A stretch of 64,000 nucleotides of DNA from Gemmatimonadaceae bacterium (GTDB taxonomy: Bacteria > Gemmatimonadota > Gemmatimonadetes > Gemmatimonadales > Gemmatimonadaceae): contig JAICWO010000010.1 of NCBI GenBank assembly GCA_025934775.1, positions 124,001 to 188,000 of the forward strand, in the 5' to 3' direction. The notes under the pieces are model-generated. The model was not told the origin of the DNA. It saw nothing but the letters and a program-made list of their open reading frames with translations, and did not search any database. Positions within the stretch are counted from its first letter, which is position 1. Every line of letters starts with the position of its first letter. Positions 32,662 through 41,855 of the stretch are shown here, piece after piece. The position numbers and the translations under genes are program-made.

Positions 32662-32976
32662 ATGCATCTCGTGAGTTGCGCTACTCCACACGAACCGCTC
32701 GAAGACGCGCCGCGCTCGGCGCTCCTGGCGGACTCCGCGGAAGGCGAGCGATGGGATGGATTCTGGTCGGCGCAGTCGGACGCGTACTTCGTGCGGCGCA
32801 CGCTCGCCGGCGGCGCGACGGAATGGTATCAGCTCGCGGATGATGACGACGTGAGCCCGAAGCGCGCGGAAGCGCGCGTGCTCACCCTGCGCGCGAAATC
32901 GCGATCGCAGTTCGTGGTCGCCCAGTCGCCCAGCGGCCGGCGCATGCTGGTCGGCACCGCGCGGCGTCCCCGCTAG
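32662..32976 (+). CDS. Hypothetical protein
   Basis: A 104-residue soluble protein with no signal or membrane segment. Visible parts are an acidic middle (YQLADDDDVSPKRAEARV) and a basic C-terminus (RRMLVGTARRPR); WDGFWSAQSDAYFVRRT and TEWYQLAD suggest a small beta-sheet domain. ATG 32662 lacks a clear Shine-Dalgarno. It is the first gene to the right of the DnaA-box region. No family recognised. Confidence 0.55.
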   Translation: MHLVSCATPHEPLEDAPRSALLADSAEGERWDGFWSAQSDAYFVRRTLAGGATEWYQLADDDDVSPKRAEARVLTLRAKSRSQFVVAQSPSGRRMLVGTARRPR

Positions 32977-32988
32977 ATGCGCGAGGCG

Positions 32989-33879
32989 TCAGTTCGCGCT
33001 GCCGTCGGGCAGCAGCTCGAGTTGTGCGGTGCGCTGCGCGACCACGCGGCGCGCGCCCTCGTACAGCCAGTCGAAGCTCGCGTCGAGGCGCGGGTCGCCA
33101 CCCGCGGCATCGCGCGCGAGCGTGAAGTGGCTGTACAGGCGGTTGTCGACGCGCTCCGGCTCTCCGTGCAGCCGGAAGAGGAGCAGCTCGGTCGCGGCTT
33201 CCGTCAGATGGAACAGCGTGAACAAGTAAAATCTCATTCTTGTTTCATCAACGGGGTCGACGCCGCGCAGGAACTCGGGCTCGCGCAGCGGGCGCTCCTC
33301 GCGGATCGACGCGACGAGCTCCATCGCGTGCGACAGCCCCGACGGGCCGGCGCCGCGGAGCACGTGCGTCCACAGCTCGACGACGCGGCGGAGCAGCACG
33401 AGATCCCAGCGGTGCTCGTCCTCCGCGGCCGGGAACAGGATCGCCTCGTGCGCCCGCACCCACGCTCGGAACTCGGTCAACTTGTGACCGACCTGCGCGA
33501 GGCCCGCCAGGAGCATCGTGCGATAGAGCGCCGCGACGCGCTCGCCGGGTTCGACGGGGAGCGCCGCCGTGAGGATGAACGCGCGATCGGCGCCGATCTC
33601 GATGTGCGCCGCGCGCCGCTCCTCCTGCTCGCTGGAGAGAATGGCCGACGGGGAGGCCGCGCCCTCGAAGTCCAGCCACTCGCTGGCCGCGATCACGTAC
33701 GCGCCGGCCAGCGGCACCACGAACTCGGGCAACGTCTCGAGATCCGTCACCGGCTCGCCGGCGCACACGCGCGACAAGACGCTCATGCCGTATTGAATCG
33801 CCGCGGCCCGGTCTTCAGGCGTGACGACTTTAACGGCCCAATGGCGGTCGAGCGTATCGAGTGCGGTCGGGGTGGTCAT
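32989..33879 (-). CDS. Hypothetical mostly helical protein
   Basis: A roughly 296-residue soluble protein, mainly alpha-helical by composition, with several Trp/His/Arg-rich helices (WVRAHEAILFPAAEDEHRWDL, VELWTHVLRG, FYLFTLFHLTEAATELLLF) and an acidic/hydrophobic C-terminus. ATG 33879 is used; GTG 33897 is an alternative and neither has a strong ribosome site. It is convergent with the preceding small gene (12-bp gap) and divergent from the gene at 34065. I do not recognise a domain. Confidence 0.65.
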   Translation of the reverse strand: MTTPTALDTLDRHWAVKVVTPEDRAAAIQYGMSVLSRVCAGEPVTDLETLPEFVVPLAGAYVIAASEWLDFEGAASPSAILSSEQEERRAAHIEIGADRAFILTAALPVEPGERVAALYRTMLLAGLAQVGHKLTEFRAWVRAHEAILFPAAEDEHRWDLVLLRRVVELWTHVLRGAGPSGLSHAMELVASIREERPLREPEFLRGVDPVDETRMRFYLFTLFHLTEAATELLLFRLHGEPERVDNRLYSHFTLARDAAGGDPRLDASFDWLYEGARRVVAQRTAQLELLPDGSAN

Positions 33880-34064
33880 GTGAACGTCGTGGGACACGGC
33901 GAGGCACGGACGGCTTCACCATCGCACACGGATCTGACGGACCGATGTGGATTGAGTAACACTTTGCGACTAACTCGGCGAGTGGTTCGACGCGCCGCCG
34001 CGGCGGCGCCCCCAGGCGCCCGGAGCCTGGCCGCCCCGCGGCGCGCGCGCGACGGGAGGGGACG

Positions 34065-34562
34065 ATGAGCATCGAACCCAACGCCCGGCGTCGACTGCGG
34101 CTGGTCTATGCCACGACTCGCGATCCCGAATTGCTGAACGACCTGCGACAGGTACTAGAGGAAGACCCGATGTCTTTTGTCCCCAGTGCGGACTTGCTGC
34201 GCGATATCGCCCTGTGCGATGCCTGCGCCAAGCACGCGCCGCGGCCCGCACGTGCCGGGCTGTGCGAGGACCACCGCGCCCGGTGGAATCTGGAAGCGTG
34301 CATGGCCGACGCCGAGGATGGCGGCGAGGCCGCCTCGCTGCAGCGTCTGGTGCGCGCGCTGCTCGCGTCACCGGACGGCGGCGTCCAACTGCTCTCGGCG
34401 TTCGACCGGCAGCGCCGCGCCCTGCGCCTGGTCTGGGAAGCCCACGCGCGCGGTGCGGTCCGGCTCCCCGAGAGCATCGCCGACACGGTGGAGCGCGCCT
34501 GCGCGAGCGGGCCGCGGTTCTTGACTGGCGGATCGCGATCCGCCGTGCAACAGGCGAGCTGA
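34065..34562 (+). CDS. Hypothetical protein with a possible Cys/His metal knuckle
   Basis: A 165-residue protein preceded by a good ribosome site (GGGAGGGG before ATG 34065). The centre holds CDACAKHAPRPARAGLCEDH, a CxxC...C..H arrangement that could bind zinc. Around it are helices (LRQVLEEDP, LQRLVRALLASPDGGVQLL). It is followed after 19 bp by the small gene at 34582, probably one transcript. The function is unknown. Confidence 0.65.
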   Translation: MSIEPNARRRLRLVYATTRDPELLNDLRQVLEEDPMSFVPSADLLRDIALCDACAKHAPRPARAGLCEDHRARWNLEACMADAEDGGEAASLQRLVRALLASPDGGVQLLSAFDRQRRALRLVWEAHARGAVRLPESIADTVERACASGPRFLTGGSRSAVQQAS

Positions 34563-34581
34563 CGCTCGCGGAGGAAACGCG

Positions 34582-34770
34582 ATGATTCAAGTCAAATGCG
34601 TCGGCGGCGAATGCAACGGCCTGACGGTGAAGGTCGAGCCACAACCGACCTACTACGAGGTCGTGGACCCGCGGAACCCCGGGCGCCGCGACTACTACAT
34701 CCTCGAAGTGGGGCAGTGGGGCGCGCGGCTCGTGCCGGAAGCGACCGCGGAGTGGCGCGCGCGCGTCTGA
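34582..34770 (+). CDS. Small hypothetical protein
   Basis: A 62-residue beta-rich protein (MIQVKCVGGECNGLTVKVE, then YYEVVDPRNPGRRDYYILE, WGARLVPEATAEWR). GGAGG lies just upstream of ATG 34582. Two cysteines in CVGGEC could be redox or metal-active. It is probably co-transcribed with the preceding gene; no family recognised. Confidence 0.6.
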   Translation: MIQVKCVGGECNGLTVKVEPQPTYYEVVDPRNPGRRDYYILEVGQWGARLVPEATAEWRARV

Positions 34771-34794
34771 GCCGCGCCGGATCAACACGCCGCG

Positions 34795-35208
34795 CTACGC
34801 GGCGTTCTCGTACTCCTCGATCGCCCACTCCAGCACTTCCGCCTCGAGCCACCCATCGTCGGCGCGGATCGCGCCCGAGCGCTCGAGCAACTGCACCATG
34901 ACGCGCGTGTGGCGGAGGACCGCCGACAGCGGCTCGCGCGCGTCGCGCAGCGCATGGACGAATTCACGAACCAGCATTCGAAAAGTCGAACGCGCGTCGC
35001 GCGTCGCCCGGACGTGCTCGCGCGCGTCGAGAACGACCATGCGCACCTCGTCCGTCCACTCGAGCAGGAGATTGTGCCGCGCCATCTCCGCCAGGTGCAC
35101 TGATTCGACTTCTTTCATGCCCTGATAACAGCTCGCCGCGGCCGCGATCTCGGCCGGGACCAGCGAGTACTCGTTTACGGCGGTGGTGGCGCGCTGCGCC
35201 GAACCCAT
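34795..35208 (-). CDS. Hypothetical helical protein
   Basis: A 137-residue protein, mostly helical (VNEYSLVPAEIAAAASCY, VHLAEMARHNLLLEWTDEVR, FRMLVREFVHALRDAREPLSAVLRH) with an acidic end (EVLEWAIEEYENAA). ATG 35208 is chosen over 35337 because GGAGG lies 6 bases upstream and the longer leader is Arg/Cys-rich and unlike a real N-terminus. No named family recognised. It may share a transcript with the minus-strand gene at 35339. Confidence 0.6.
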   Translation of the reverse strand: MGSAQRATTAVNEYSLVPAEIAAAASCYQGMKEVESVHLAEMARHNLLLEWTDEVRMVVLDAREHVRATRDARSTFRMLVREFVHALRDAREPLSAVLRHTRVMVQLLERSGAIRADDGWLEAEVLEWAIEEYENAA

Positions 35209-35338
35209 CTCGAGCCTCCGTCTCACTCCGTGGCTGCATCGCGAACGGGAGCTGTACGCGGCTGAAGTTCGGCCGGGGCCGCCGGCGTCGCAAGGGCGAC
35301 AAGCGGACTCGGCCGCCTGCCGCCCCTCGTCGATCACC

Positions 35339-35569
35339 TCACGCGATCATGCCGGAGTCATCATCGTTCGAGCGGCCGCGACCACGGCCGCGCACGGCCT
35401 CGACGGCTTTCGCGCGCTCGTCGATCTCCGCCGGCGACATCGCGAGCGGCACTGGAATCTCGCTCGCCGGATCGCTGCCCGGCGTCTCGGATGCGCTCGC
35501 CGGCGCGCTGTTCACATCTTCCGGATCGAGAAAATCATCATCCCGGTTCACGTAACGATCGTTCCCCAT
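35339..35569 (-). CDS. Small acidic hypothetical protein
   Basis: A 76-residue protein rich in Asp, Ser and Pro (RDDDFLDPEDVNSAPASASE, then VPLAMSPAEIDERAKAVEAV) with an Arg/Gly patch and acidic end (RGRGRGRSNDDDSG). It is likely disordered. A strong ribosome site (GGAGGGGG) precedes ATG 35569. Function unknown. Confidence 0.55.
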   Translation of the reverse strand: MGNDRYVNRDDDFLDPEDVNSAPASASETPGSDPASEIPVPLAMSPAEIDERAKAVEAVRGRGRGRSNDDDSGMIA

Positions 35570-35600
35570 AGCCCCCTCCGCCCGTCGTGGTTGCCAGGCA

Positions 35601-36860
35601 TCAAGAGCACGTGTCGAGCCAGCCGATGCCCGCGGCCCGGAGACGGTCGATCGCCTTGCCGAGCACGAGCGGATCGGCGATGAGCGAGACGCGGAAGAAG
35701 CGCTCGCCGCCCGGACCGAACGCATTGCCGGGCGTGACGACGACACCGGCGCGGTCGATCACGTGCCGCGTCCACTCCTGCGCGCCGAAGCCCGCCGGAA
35801 TCGGCAGCCAGACGAACATCGTCGCGTGCGGCGGTTCGGCGGCCCAGCCGAGGGAGCGAAAGCCGTCGACCACGGCATCGCGACGCTCGGCGTAGCGCGC
35901 GACGACGGGGCGTTCGAGTTCTCGAATGTGATCGAGCGCGTACGCGGCGCCGGCCTGGATGGGGGCCGGGGTCCCGTAGCCCATGTTCGTGCGGACCGCG
36001 TGCAGTGCGTCGATCAGCTCGCGGCCCCCGGCGGCGAAGCCGATCCGCGAGCCGGCCATGTTGAAGGTCTTCGAGAATGAATGAAACTCGATGACGACGT
36101 CTTTCGCGCCCGGTACCTGGAGCGCGCTCGGCGCCGTGATGCCGTCGAACGTGAGCTCGCTGTAGGCGAGGTCCGAGATGAGCAGGATGCCGCGCTCGCG
36201 GCAGAGTGCGACCGCATCGCGGAAAAACTCGAGCGGTGCCACCGCGCCGGTCGGATTGTGCGGATAATTGAGCACCATGAGGCGCGCGGAGCGCAGGACG
36301 CCGCTCGGGATCTCGCGAAAATCCGGGAGAAAGCCGCGGTCGGCGCGGAGCGCCATAAGATGCGTCCGGCCGCCGACGAGCCCGGTCGCGCGCGCATGGA
36401 CGGGGTAATAGATGTCGGGCACGAGCGAGACCGTGTTCTCGTCCGCGAAGGCGATCGTGGCTTGCGCAATTCCTTCTTTCGCGCCGCTCACACACAACAC
36501 CTCGCGCGCGGCGTCCAGCTCGACACCGAAACGCCGGCGCATGAAGCCGGCCGCCGACTGGCGGAATTGCTCCGTGCCTCTGAACGGTGGATAGCCGTGG
36601 GTGCGCGGATCGGCGTATGCGGCGGCGATGGCGTCGATGATCGGCTTGGGCGTGGGCTGATCGGGGTTGCCCATGCCAAGATCGATGAGGTCGGCCCCCG
36701 CGGCCCGTGCTTCGGCCTTGAGCTCGTCCAGCCAGGCGAAAACGTACGTCGGAAGGTCGGTGAGGCGACGCGTCGGGACTAAACGAGCCGTCGATTCGGT
36801 CTTGCTGACAGGCGTCCGGGTCGAGGTCGGCATCTCGTCGGGATGAGTGTGCGGGTTCAT
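35601..36860 (-). CDS. Class I/II aminotransferase, AlaC/DapL-like
   Basis: A roughly 419-residue PLP-dependent aminotransferase (fold type I). Visible are LPTYVFAWLDELKAEAR (AlaC-like start), DLGMGNPDQPTP, SGAKEGIAQ, LNYPHNPTGA, DLAYSELTFDG and the PLP lysine in SFSKTFNMAGSRIGF, with the C-terminal Arg in FFRVSLI. It belongs to the group that includes glutamate-pyruvate transaminase AlaC and LL-diaminopimelate aminotransferase, so alanine or lysine/cell-wall precursor synthesis are both possible. ATG 36860 or ATG 36833 could be the start; the first 30 residues are not conserved. It is divergent from the ArsR regulator, which may control it. Confidence 0.9.
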   Translation of the reverse strand: MNPHTHPDEMPTSTRTPVSKTESTARLVPTRRLTDLPTYVFAWLDELKAEARAAGADLIDLGMGNPDQPTPKPIIDAIAAAYADPRTHGYPPFRGTEQFRQSAAGFMRRRFGVELDAAREVLCVSGAKEGIAQATIAFADENTVSLVPDIYYPVHARATGLVGGRTHLMALRADRGFLPDFREIPSGVLRSARLMVLNYPHNPTGAVAPLEFFRDAVALCRERGILLISDLAYSELTFDGITAPSALQVPGAKDVVIEFHSFSKTFNMAGSRIGFAAGGRELIDALHAVRTNMGYGTPAPIQAGAAYALDHIRELERPVVARYAERRDAVVDGFRSLGWAAEPPHATMFVWLPIPAGFGAQEWTRHVIDRAGVVVTPGNAFGPGGERFFRVSLIADPLVLGKAIDRLRAAGIGWLDTCS

Positions 36861-37089
36861 GAGGCCGCGCGGCCGCTGCCAGCGGCCGCGCGCGGGCCGC
36901 GGTCGCGGCCAGCGGAAGATATCCATGCGAGTGACGGGCCCGCGCGGCGCGTGGCGGCCGGCGAAAACGGCGCGAATCGGGCGGCGGGGGCGTTTACCAG
37001 GCTCTAACACGCCGGCCGGCCGCCTGGACTTGCATGGAACTCTTAGACGATTATCTATCTATCATACTCCAGAGGGAGCCAGAACGCCC

Positions 37090-37434
37090 GTGGACGCAGA
37101 GCAGTTCCAACGGATCGCGAAAGCGCTGGCCGATCCGCGACGGTTCGAGATTCTCGAGCACATCGCGCGGCAGGCGGAGGTCGGGTGCAGCCGGCTGTGT
37201 GACTGCTTTCCCGTCCGCCAGGCGACCATCTCGCATCATCTGAAGGAGCTGGCGAGCGCGGGGCTCGTGGAATCGCGCCGCGACGGACAGTTCGTGTACT
37301 ATCGCACGCGGCCCGCGGTGTTCGAGGCCTACATGGCGGAGCTCAGGCGCCGGATGGGCGTGGATCTCGCGGCAGGGAACGGCCGACGGCCGCGCGCGGC
37401 GAGCAAGAAGCGTACGGCGGCAAAGCGCGGATGA
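37090..37434 (+). CDS. ArsR-family winged-helix transcriptional regulator
   Basis: A 114-residue repressor-type regulator. AEQFQRIAKALADPRRFEIL is the standard ArsR first helix pair; the recognition helix is PVRQATISHHLKELASAGLV followed by the wing ESRRDGQFVYYRTRP. No CxC-type metal site sits in the helix (CSRLCDCF offers cysteines, so thiol or metal sensing is possible). The tail is basic (RRPRAASKKRTAAKRG). The start is GTG 37090, as no in-frame ATG exists near the family N-terminus. The AT-rich stretch at 37044-37074 upstream, with repeated ATCT units, may hold its promoter/operator. Confidence 0.88.
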   Translation: MDAEQFQRIAKALADPRRFEILEHIARQAEVGCSRLCDCFPVRQATISHHLKELASAGLVESRRDGQFVYYRTRPAVFEAYMAELRRRMGVDLAAGNGRRPRAASKKRTAAKRG

Positions 37435-37531
37435 GGCGCCGAGGACGGCGTTCGACCCGCGAGACGTATAGATGGTTGTACAACTGGATGACTATCGGAT
37501 CTGGCGCCGCGACGGGCGCTGGAGGTGAATG

Positions 37532-38404
37532 ATGTTCGCGACGAGCGATGATCGTGACCTGTTGGATCTCTACATCGACGAGCTGCGCGGCGAGCCCGTA
37601 CTCACCGCACAGCAGCAGAAGGACCTTGCCCGGGCAATGCGCCGCGCGACGAACGACGAGGCGCGCGAGCGCGCGCGTTCGGAGCTGATCCGCGCCAACC
37701 TGCGCTTTGCCTTCTCGGTCGCCAAGCAATATCAGAATCGCGGCGTCCCACTCGGCGATCTCGTGAGCGAGGCCAACGCGGGACTGGTGCGGGCGGCGGA
37801 CAAGTACGATCCGGACGTCGGCGTGAATTTCATCAGCTACGCCGTCTGGTGGATTCGCCAGGCGCTGCACTCGGCCGTGCAGCGGCAGGGGCGCACCGTC
37901 CAGGTGCCGCTGAATCGCGCGGCCGATCTGGCGCGCGTCTCGCGCGCGCAGGAAGTCCTGCGACAGAAGCTGTCGCGCGAGCCGTACGAGGACGAGATCG
38001 CGAGCGTCGCGAATCTGTCGCTCGACGTGACGCGCGGACTGGTCGCGCTGCTCCAGCCCACGCGTTCGCTCGACGAGCCGGCGTCGGCGATGGACGGCGG
38101 GCGTACGCTCGGCGAGACGCTGGTGCTCGATCGCGGCGAGGACGAGGACGTGCTGCCCGGCGGCGTCGAGAGCGACTCGCGCCGCGAGGCGATCGCGCGC
38201 GCGCTCGAGGTGCTGCCGCCGCGCGATCGGCGTGTGCTCGTGCTGTACTTCGGCCTGGAGGGCAACCGGCCGATGACGCTGCAGGAGATCGCGCGCGAGC
38301 TCGGCGTCACGCGGGAGCGCGTGCGCCAACTGCGCGACCGCGCGCTGAAGCGGCTGCGCGAGAGCGACACGGCGGACGTGCTGCGCGACGGCATGGCCGC
38401 GTAA
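37532..38404 (+). CDS. Sigma-70 family RNA polymerase sigma factor (group 2/3-like)
   Basis: A 290-residue sigma factor with regions 1.2 ([19 protein letters not shown]), 2 ([20 protein letters not shown], then [20 protein letters not shown]), 3 and 4 ([37 protein letters not shown]). It lacks region 1.1 and the non-conserved region of the housekeeping factor, so it is an alternative, RpoS/RpoH-sized factor. Two adjacent ATGs (37529, 37532) follow GGAGGTGA; the second is better spaced. msrA starts 14 bp after it, suggesting an oxidative-stress transcript. Confidence 0.93.
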   Translation: MFATSDDRDLLDLYIDELRGEPVLTAQQQKDLARAMRRATNDEARERARSELIRANLRFAFSVAKQYQNRGVPLGDLVSEANAGLVRAADKYDPDVGVNFISYAVWWIRQALHSAVQRQGRTVQVPLNRAADLARVSRAQEVLRQKLSREPYEDEIASVANLSLDVTRGLVALLQPTRSLDEPASAMDGGRTLGETLVLDRGEDEDVLPGGVESDSRREAIARALEVLPPRDRRVLVLYFGLEGNRPMTLQEIARELGVTRERVRQLRDRALKRLRESDTADVLRDGMAA

Positions 38405-38418
38405 GCGGGAGCTTGCTC

Positions 38419-38958
38419 GTGGCAACGCACGAACTCGCGACGCTCGCCGGCGGCTGCTTCTGGTGCCTCGACGCGATCTTCCGACAGCTCAAGGGCGTCG
38501 TGAAGGTCGAGTCGGGGTACGCGGGCGGCCGCACGGCCAATCCGAGCTACCACGACGTGTGCGCCGGCACGACCGGCCACGCCGAAGTGGTGCAGGTCAC
38601 GTTCGATCCATCAGAGATCTCATATCGAGATCTTCTCGGGGTGTTCTTCACCATTCACGACCCGACGACGCTCAACCGCCAGGGCGCGGACGCCGGCACG
38701 CAGTACCGTTCGGCGATCTTTCATCACACGCCGGAGCAGCGCGAGACGGCGGAGCGGGTGATCGCCGAGCTCGATCGCGAGCACGTGTGGGACGCGCCGA
38801 TCGTGACCGAGGTGAAGCCCTTCGACGCGTTCTACCCGGCGGAGCGCTACCACCAGGACTATTACGACGCGAACCCGGGGCAGCCGTACTGCCAGATCGT
38901 GATCGCGCCGAAGGTGGCGAAGTTCAGGAAGGCGTACCTGGACCGATTAAGGGCGTAG
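38419..38958 (+). CDS. msrA: Peptide-methionine (S)-S-oxide reductase
   Basis: A 179-residue MsrA that repairs methionine-S-sulfoxide in proteins. It has [11 protein letters not shown] with catalytic Cys13, [48 protein letters not shown] and [15 protein letters not shown]. There is no in-frame ATG; GTG 38419 is preferred, with GGGAG 8 bases upstream, while TTG 38413 is an alternative. It lies directly downstream of the sigma factor and is convergent with the ABC exporter. Confidence 0.95.
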   Translation: MATHELATLAGGCFWCLDAIFRQLKGVVKVESGYAGGRTANPSYHDVCAGTTGHAEVVQVTFDPSEISYRDLLGVFFTIHDPTTLNRQGADAGTQYRSAIFHHTPEQRETAERVIAELDREHVWDAPIVTEVKPFDAFYPAERYHQDYYDANPGQPYCQIVIAPKVAKFRKAYLDRLRA

Positions 38959-38978
38959 CCCCTCAGCGCGGTCGTTAC

Positions 38979-39070
38979 GGTCGCGAGTCGTGAGTTGCGG
39001 GTTCGGTGTTGCGAGTTCTTGAAACATGAAACTCTAAACCCGCGTCCCATCACTCGAAACCATTGCGACC
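38979..39070. repeat. Imperfect intergenic inverted repeat between convergent genes
   Basis: The left arm 38979-39003 (ggtcgcgagtcgtgagttgc...) pairs imperfectly with the right arm 39037-39070 (aacccgcgtccc...ttgcgacc), with smaller hairpins between (gagttcttgaaac/gaaactc). It sits exactly in the gap between the ends of msrA and the ABC transporter, so it could act as a two-way terminator. Part of the left arm resembles 52612-52630 (cggtcgtgagtcgcgcgtt). Confidence 0.5.
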
Positions 39071-39089
39071 GGCGCCGGAGGCCCACACG

Positions 39090-40883
39090 TCAGACCGCCG
39101 CCGCCATCGGCGTCCGGATCACCGCCTGCTCGCCGCGCCCCAATCTCCGCTCTCCCACCTGCTGGCGCCACATCGCGTAGTAGAGTCCCTTGAGCTCGAG
39201 CAGCTCCTCGTGCCGGCCGACTTCCACGATGCGGCCGCGCTCGAGGACGTGAATGCGGTCGGCGTGCATCACGGTGGAGAGCCGGTGCGCGATGAGCACG
39301 GTGATCACGTTCGCGGTGGCGGAGATGTCGCGCATCGTGCGGGTGATCTCCTCCTCGGTGAGCGAGTCGAGCGCCGACGTCGCTTCGTCGAACACGAGCA
39401 GGTGCGGATCGCGGAGCAGGGCGCGCGCGATCGAGAGGCGCTGCTTCTCGCCGCCGGAGAGCTTCATGCCGCCTTCGCCGATCACGCTGTCCAGCCCTTG
39501 CTCGGCGCGGCGCAGCAAGGTGTTCGCGGCCGCCTTGTAGAGCACGTTCAAGCAGTCATCGTCCGTCGCGTCAGGGCGAACGAAGAGCAGATTCTCACGG
39601 ATCGATCCGGAGAAGAGCTGCGCATCCTGCGTCACGAGGCCGATGCGCTCGCGGAATCGGTCGAGATCGACGCGGCCGCTGTCGATTCCGTTGTAGAGCA
39701 CGTGCCCGTATTTCGGCTGATACAGGCCGACGAGCAGCTTGACCAGCGTCGTCTTTCCCGCGCCCGACGGACCGACGAACGCCACGGTCTCGCCGCGTTG
39801 CACGGTGAACGACACGTCCTGGAGCGCCGGTCCGCTCGCCGTCTGGTGCGTGAACGAGACTCGATCGAAGTCGAGCACTCGCAAGTCCGGGACGGCTTCG
39901 GGCCGCGCCGGCTTTGGATCGATCGGCCTCTGCAGAATCTCGTCGAACTGCTCGAGCGACGCCTCGGTCTCGCGGTACGTGTTGATCACGTTCCCGAGCT
40001 CTTGCAGAGGACCAAAGATGAAGAACGAGTAGATGAGCAGCGAGAAGAACTGCCCGACGGTGATCTGCTTGTCGAAGATCAAATAGAGCATCAGGAACAG
40101 GATCGACGTGCGGACGAAGTTCACGCACGTGCCCTGGATGAAGCTCAGGCTTCGAATGTACCGCACCTTCTTGAGCTCGAGCTTGAGAATCTTCTCCGTG
40201 GTTGCATTCAGGCGGTCGATTTCCTGCTCGGCGAGCCCGAGGCTCTTCACGAGCTCGATGTTGCGCAGCGATTCGGTCGTCGCGCCGGCGAGCGCGGTCG
40301 TTTCGGCGACGATCACTTTCTGGAGCGCCTTGATCCGGCGGCTGAGCAGGGAGCTGAGGCCGCCGAGGACTGGAATGGTGAGGAGGAAGGCGGGCGCGAT
40401 CGCCCAGTGAATGCGCGACGCGTACACGACGACGAAGATCACGCCGACGAACGTGGTGAACAGCACGTTCACGAACGCCGCGATGAACTTCTCGGTGTCG
40501 GCGCGCACCTTCTGGAGCTTGCCGAGCGTCTCGCCGCTCCGCTGATCCTCGAAGACCTGGAAGGGCAGCGAGAGCGAATGGCGAATACCGTCGGAATAGA
40601 GCTGCGCGCCCAAGCGCTGCGTGACGACGTTGACGAAGTAGTCCTGGAAGTTCTTCGCGACGCGCGAGATGAAAGCGACCCCGACCGCCATGGCGAGGAG
40701 CAGCGCGACACCGCGGAAGAACTGCGCGTTCGAGAACCGGTCGTACTTGGTCGCGTAGTCGTCGATCACGTGGCGGAAGATTGCCGGATCGAGTAACGAG
40801 AAGACCTGGTTGATCGTCGCCAGCAGCAGCGCGAGCGCAACGAGCGGCCAGTACGGACGGAGATACCGAGTGAGCAATCGCAT
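39090..40883 (-). CDS. ABC exporter half-transporter (fused permease-ATPase)
   Basis: A 597-residue ABC half-transporter with six predicted helices in residues 10-310 and a C-terminal ATPase. Walker A GPSGAGKTT, Q-loop VTQDAQLFSGSIRENLL, signature LSGGEKQRLSIARA, Walker B HLLVFDEATSALD and the switch His in IAHRLSTVMHADRI are all intact. It resembles MsbA/multidrug-type exporters. ATG 40883 gives the usual short cytosolic start MRLLTRYLRPYWPL; longer starts add unrelated sequence. It would function as a homodimer; the substrate is unknown. Convergent with msrA and divergent from the L,D-transpeptidase. Confidence 0.93.
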   Translation of the reverse strand: MRLLTRYLRPYWPLVALALLLATINQVFSLLDPAIFRHVIDDYATKYDRFSNAQFFRGVALLLAMAVGVAFISRVAKNFQDYFVNVVTQRLGAQLYSDGIRHSLSLPFQVFEDQRSGETLGKLQKVRADTEKFIAAFVNVLFTTFVGVIFVVVYASRIHWAIAPAFLLTIPVLGGLSSLLSRRIKALQKVIVAETTALAGATTESLRNIELVKSLGLAEQEIDRLNATTEKILKLELKKVRYIRSLSFIQGTCVNFVRTSILFLMLYLIFDKQITVGQFFSLLIYSFFIFGPLQELGNVINTYRETEASLEQFDEILQRPIDPKPARPEAVPDLRVLDFDRVSFTHQTASGPALQDVSFTVQRGETVAFVGPSGAGKTTLVKLLVGLYQPKYGHVLYNGIDSGRVDLDRFRERIGLVTQDAQLFSGSIRENLLFVRPDATDDDCLNVLYKAAANTLLRRAEQGLDSVIGEGGMKLSGGEKQRLSIARALLRDPHLLVFDEATSALDSLTEEEITRTMRDISATANVITVLIAHRLSTVMHADRIHVLERGRIVEVGRHEELLELKGLYYAMWRQQVGERRLGRGEQAVIRTPMAAAV

Positions 40884-41060
40884 GTCGGAATATCGGAGGG
40901 CGGGAAGGTCCGGACTGTCGAGCGGGTTGGGCTCGCTTGGCCCAAACCGTGCTCTGGAACGATGCGCACACGGAACGGTATATTGCGCATCGTGCACGTG
41001 AACGGCCACTTCAGAGCTCTTTCATCAGCCGGTCGCCCGGCGTAATTCGCCGTACCTGCC

Positions 41061-41609
41061 ATGCTTGTTCCACTCATTGCCGCGTTCTCACTCGCGATCA
41101 CGCCGCGCGACACGACGACGCTCCCCATCGCGATCGAGACGCCGACCGTCTCGCACACGCCGGTTGTCGGCATCAAGAGCGCGGTCATCGCCGACAGCGC
41201 CGTGGTAGAGAAAGCGAAGCACCGTCTCACGCTGTATCTCGAAGGCTCGGAGGTGCGTACGTACCAGATCGCGCTCGGCACGCAGCCACGAGGCGACAAG
41301 GTGCGCGCGGGCGATGGCCGGACACCCGAAGGGTTGTTCCACATCGACGCGCACAATCCGAACAGCAAGTATTACAAGTCGCTGCACATCTCGTATCCCG
41401 ATCCCGCGCACCTCGCGCGTGCCGAGGCGCTCGGCGTCTCACCCGGCGGCGACATCATGATTCACGGATTGCCGCCGGCATTTGCGAGTCTCGGTTCGAC
41501 GCACACCAAGTGGGATTGGACGGAAGGCTGCATCGCGGTCACCGACCAGCAGATCGACGAGATTTGGCGCGCACTGCCGGACGGCGCGCCGATTCTCATC
41601 AAGCCCTGA
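41061..41609 (+). CDS. L,D-transpeptidase (YkuD domain), exported
   Basis: A 182-residue periplasmic enzyme expected to make 3-3 crosslinks in peptidoglycan or attach proteins to it. The short hydrophobic N-terminus (MLVPLIAAFSLAITP) is a probable signal. The YkuD domain shows LTLYLEGSEVRTYQIALG, TPEGLFHIDAHNP, the conserved IMIHGLPP and the catalytic Cys in WDWTEGCIAVTD. It is followed within 9 bp by a small membrane-protein gene, probably one transcript ending at the terminator at 41856. Confidence 0.92.
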   Translation: MLVPLIAAFSLAITPRDTTTLPIAIETPTVSHTPVVGIKSAVIADSAVVEKAKHRLTLYLEGSEVRTYQIALGTQPRGDKVRAGDGRTPEGLFHIDAHNPNSKYYKSLHISYPDPAHLARAEALGVSPGGDIMIHGLPPAFASLGSTHTKWDWTEGCIAVTDQQIDEIWRALPDGAPILIKP

Positions 41610-41617
41610 GCACGCGC

Positions 41618-41839
41618 GTGCGCGCGTCGGTTCTCCTGTGGAGCACCCTCTCCGGGGCGATCATCGGGATCATCGTCGACGCGCTGCTGATCGGGCTCGC
41701 GCTCATCGTCAGCACAGTGCTCCCGCCGCTTCGCGCGCCCAATCGCTGGGTCGTCAGCGGCGCGGCAGTCGTTCTCGCGGCGATTCTCTTCGGACTGACC
41801 GTGCTTGGCTACTTCGAGGGCCGACTCAAGGCCGTATAG
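41618..41839 (+). CDS. Small two-helix membrane protein
   Basis: A 73-residue protein with two hydrophobic helices (IIGIIVDALLIGLALIVSTVL and VVSGAAVVLAAILFGLTVLGY). The start is GTG 41618, the only reasonable in-frame codon. It follows the L,D-transpeptidase by 8 bp and precedes a strong terminator, which supports expression. Family unknown. Confidence 0.55.
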   Translation: MRASVLLWSTLSGAIIGIIVDALLIGLALIVSTVLPPLRAPNRWVVSGAAVVLAAILFGLTVLGYFEGRLKAV

Positions 41840-41855
41840 CAAGGGTGAAAAAATG

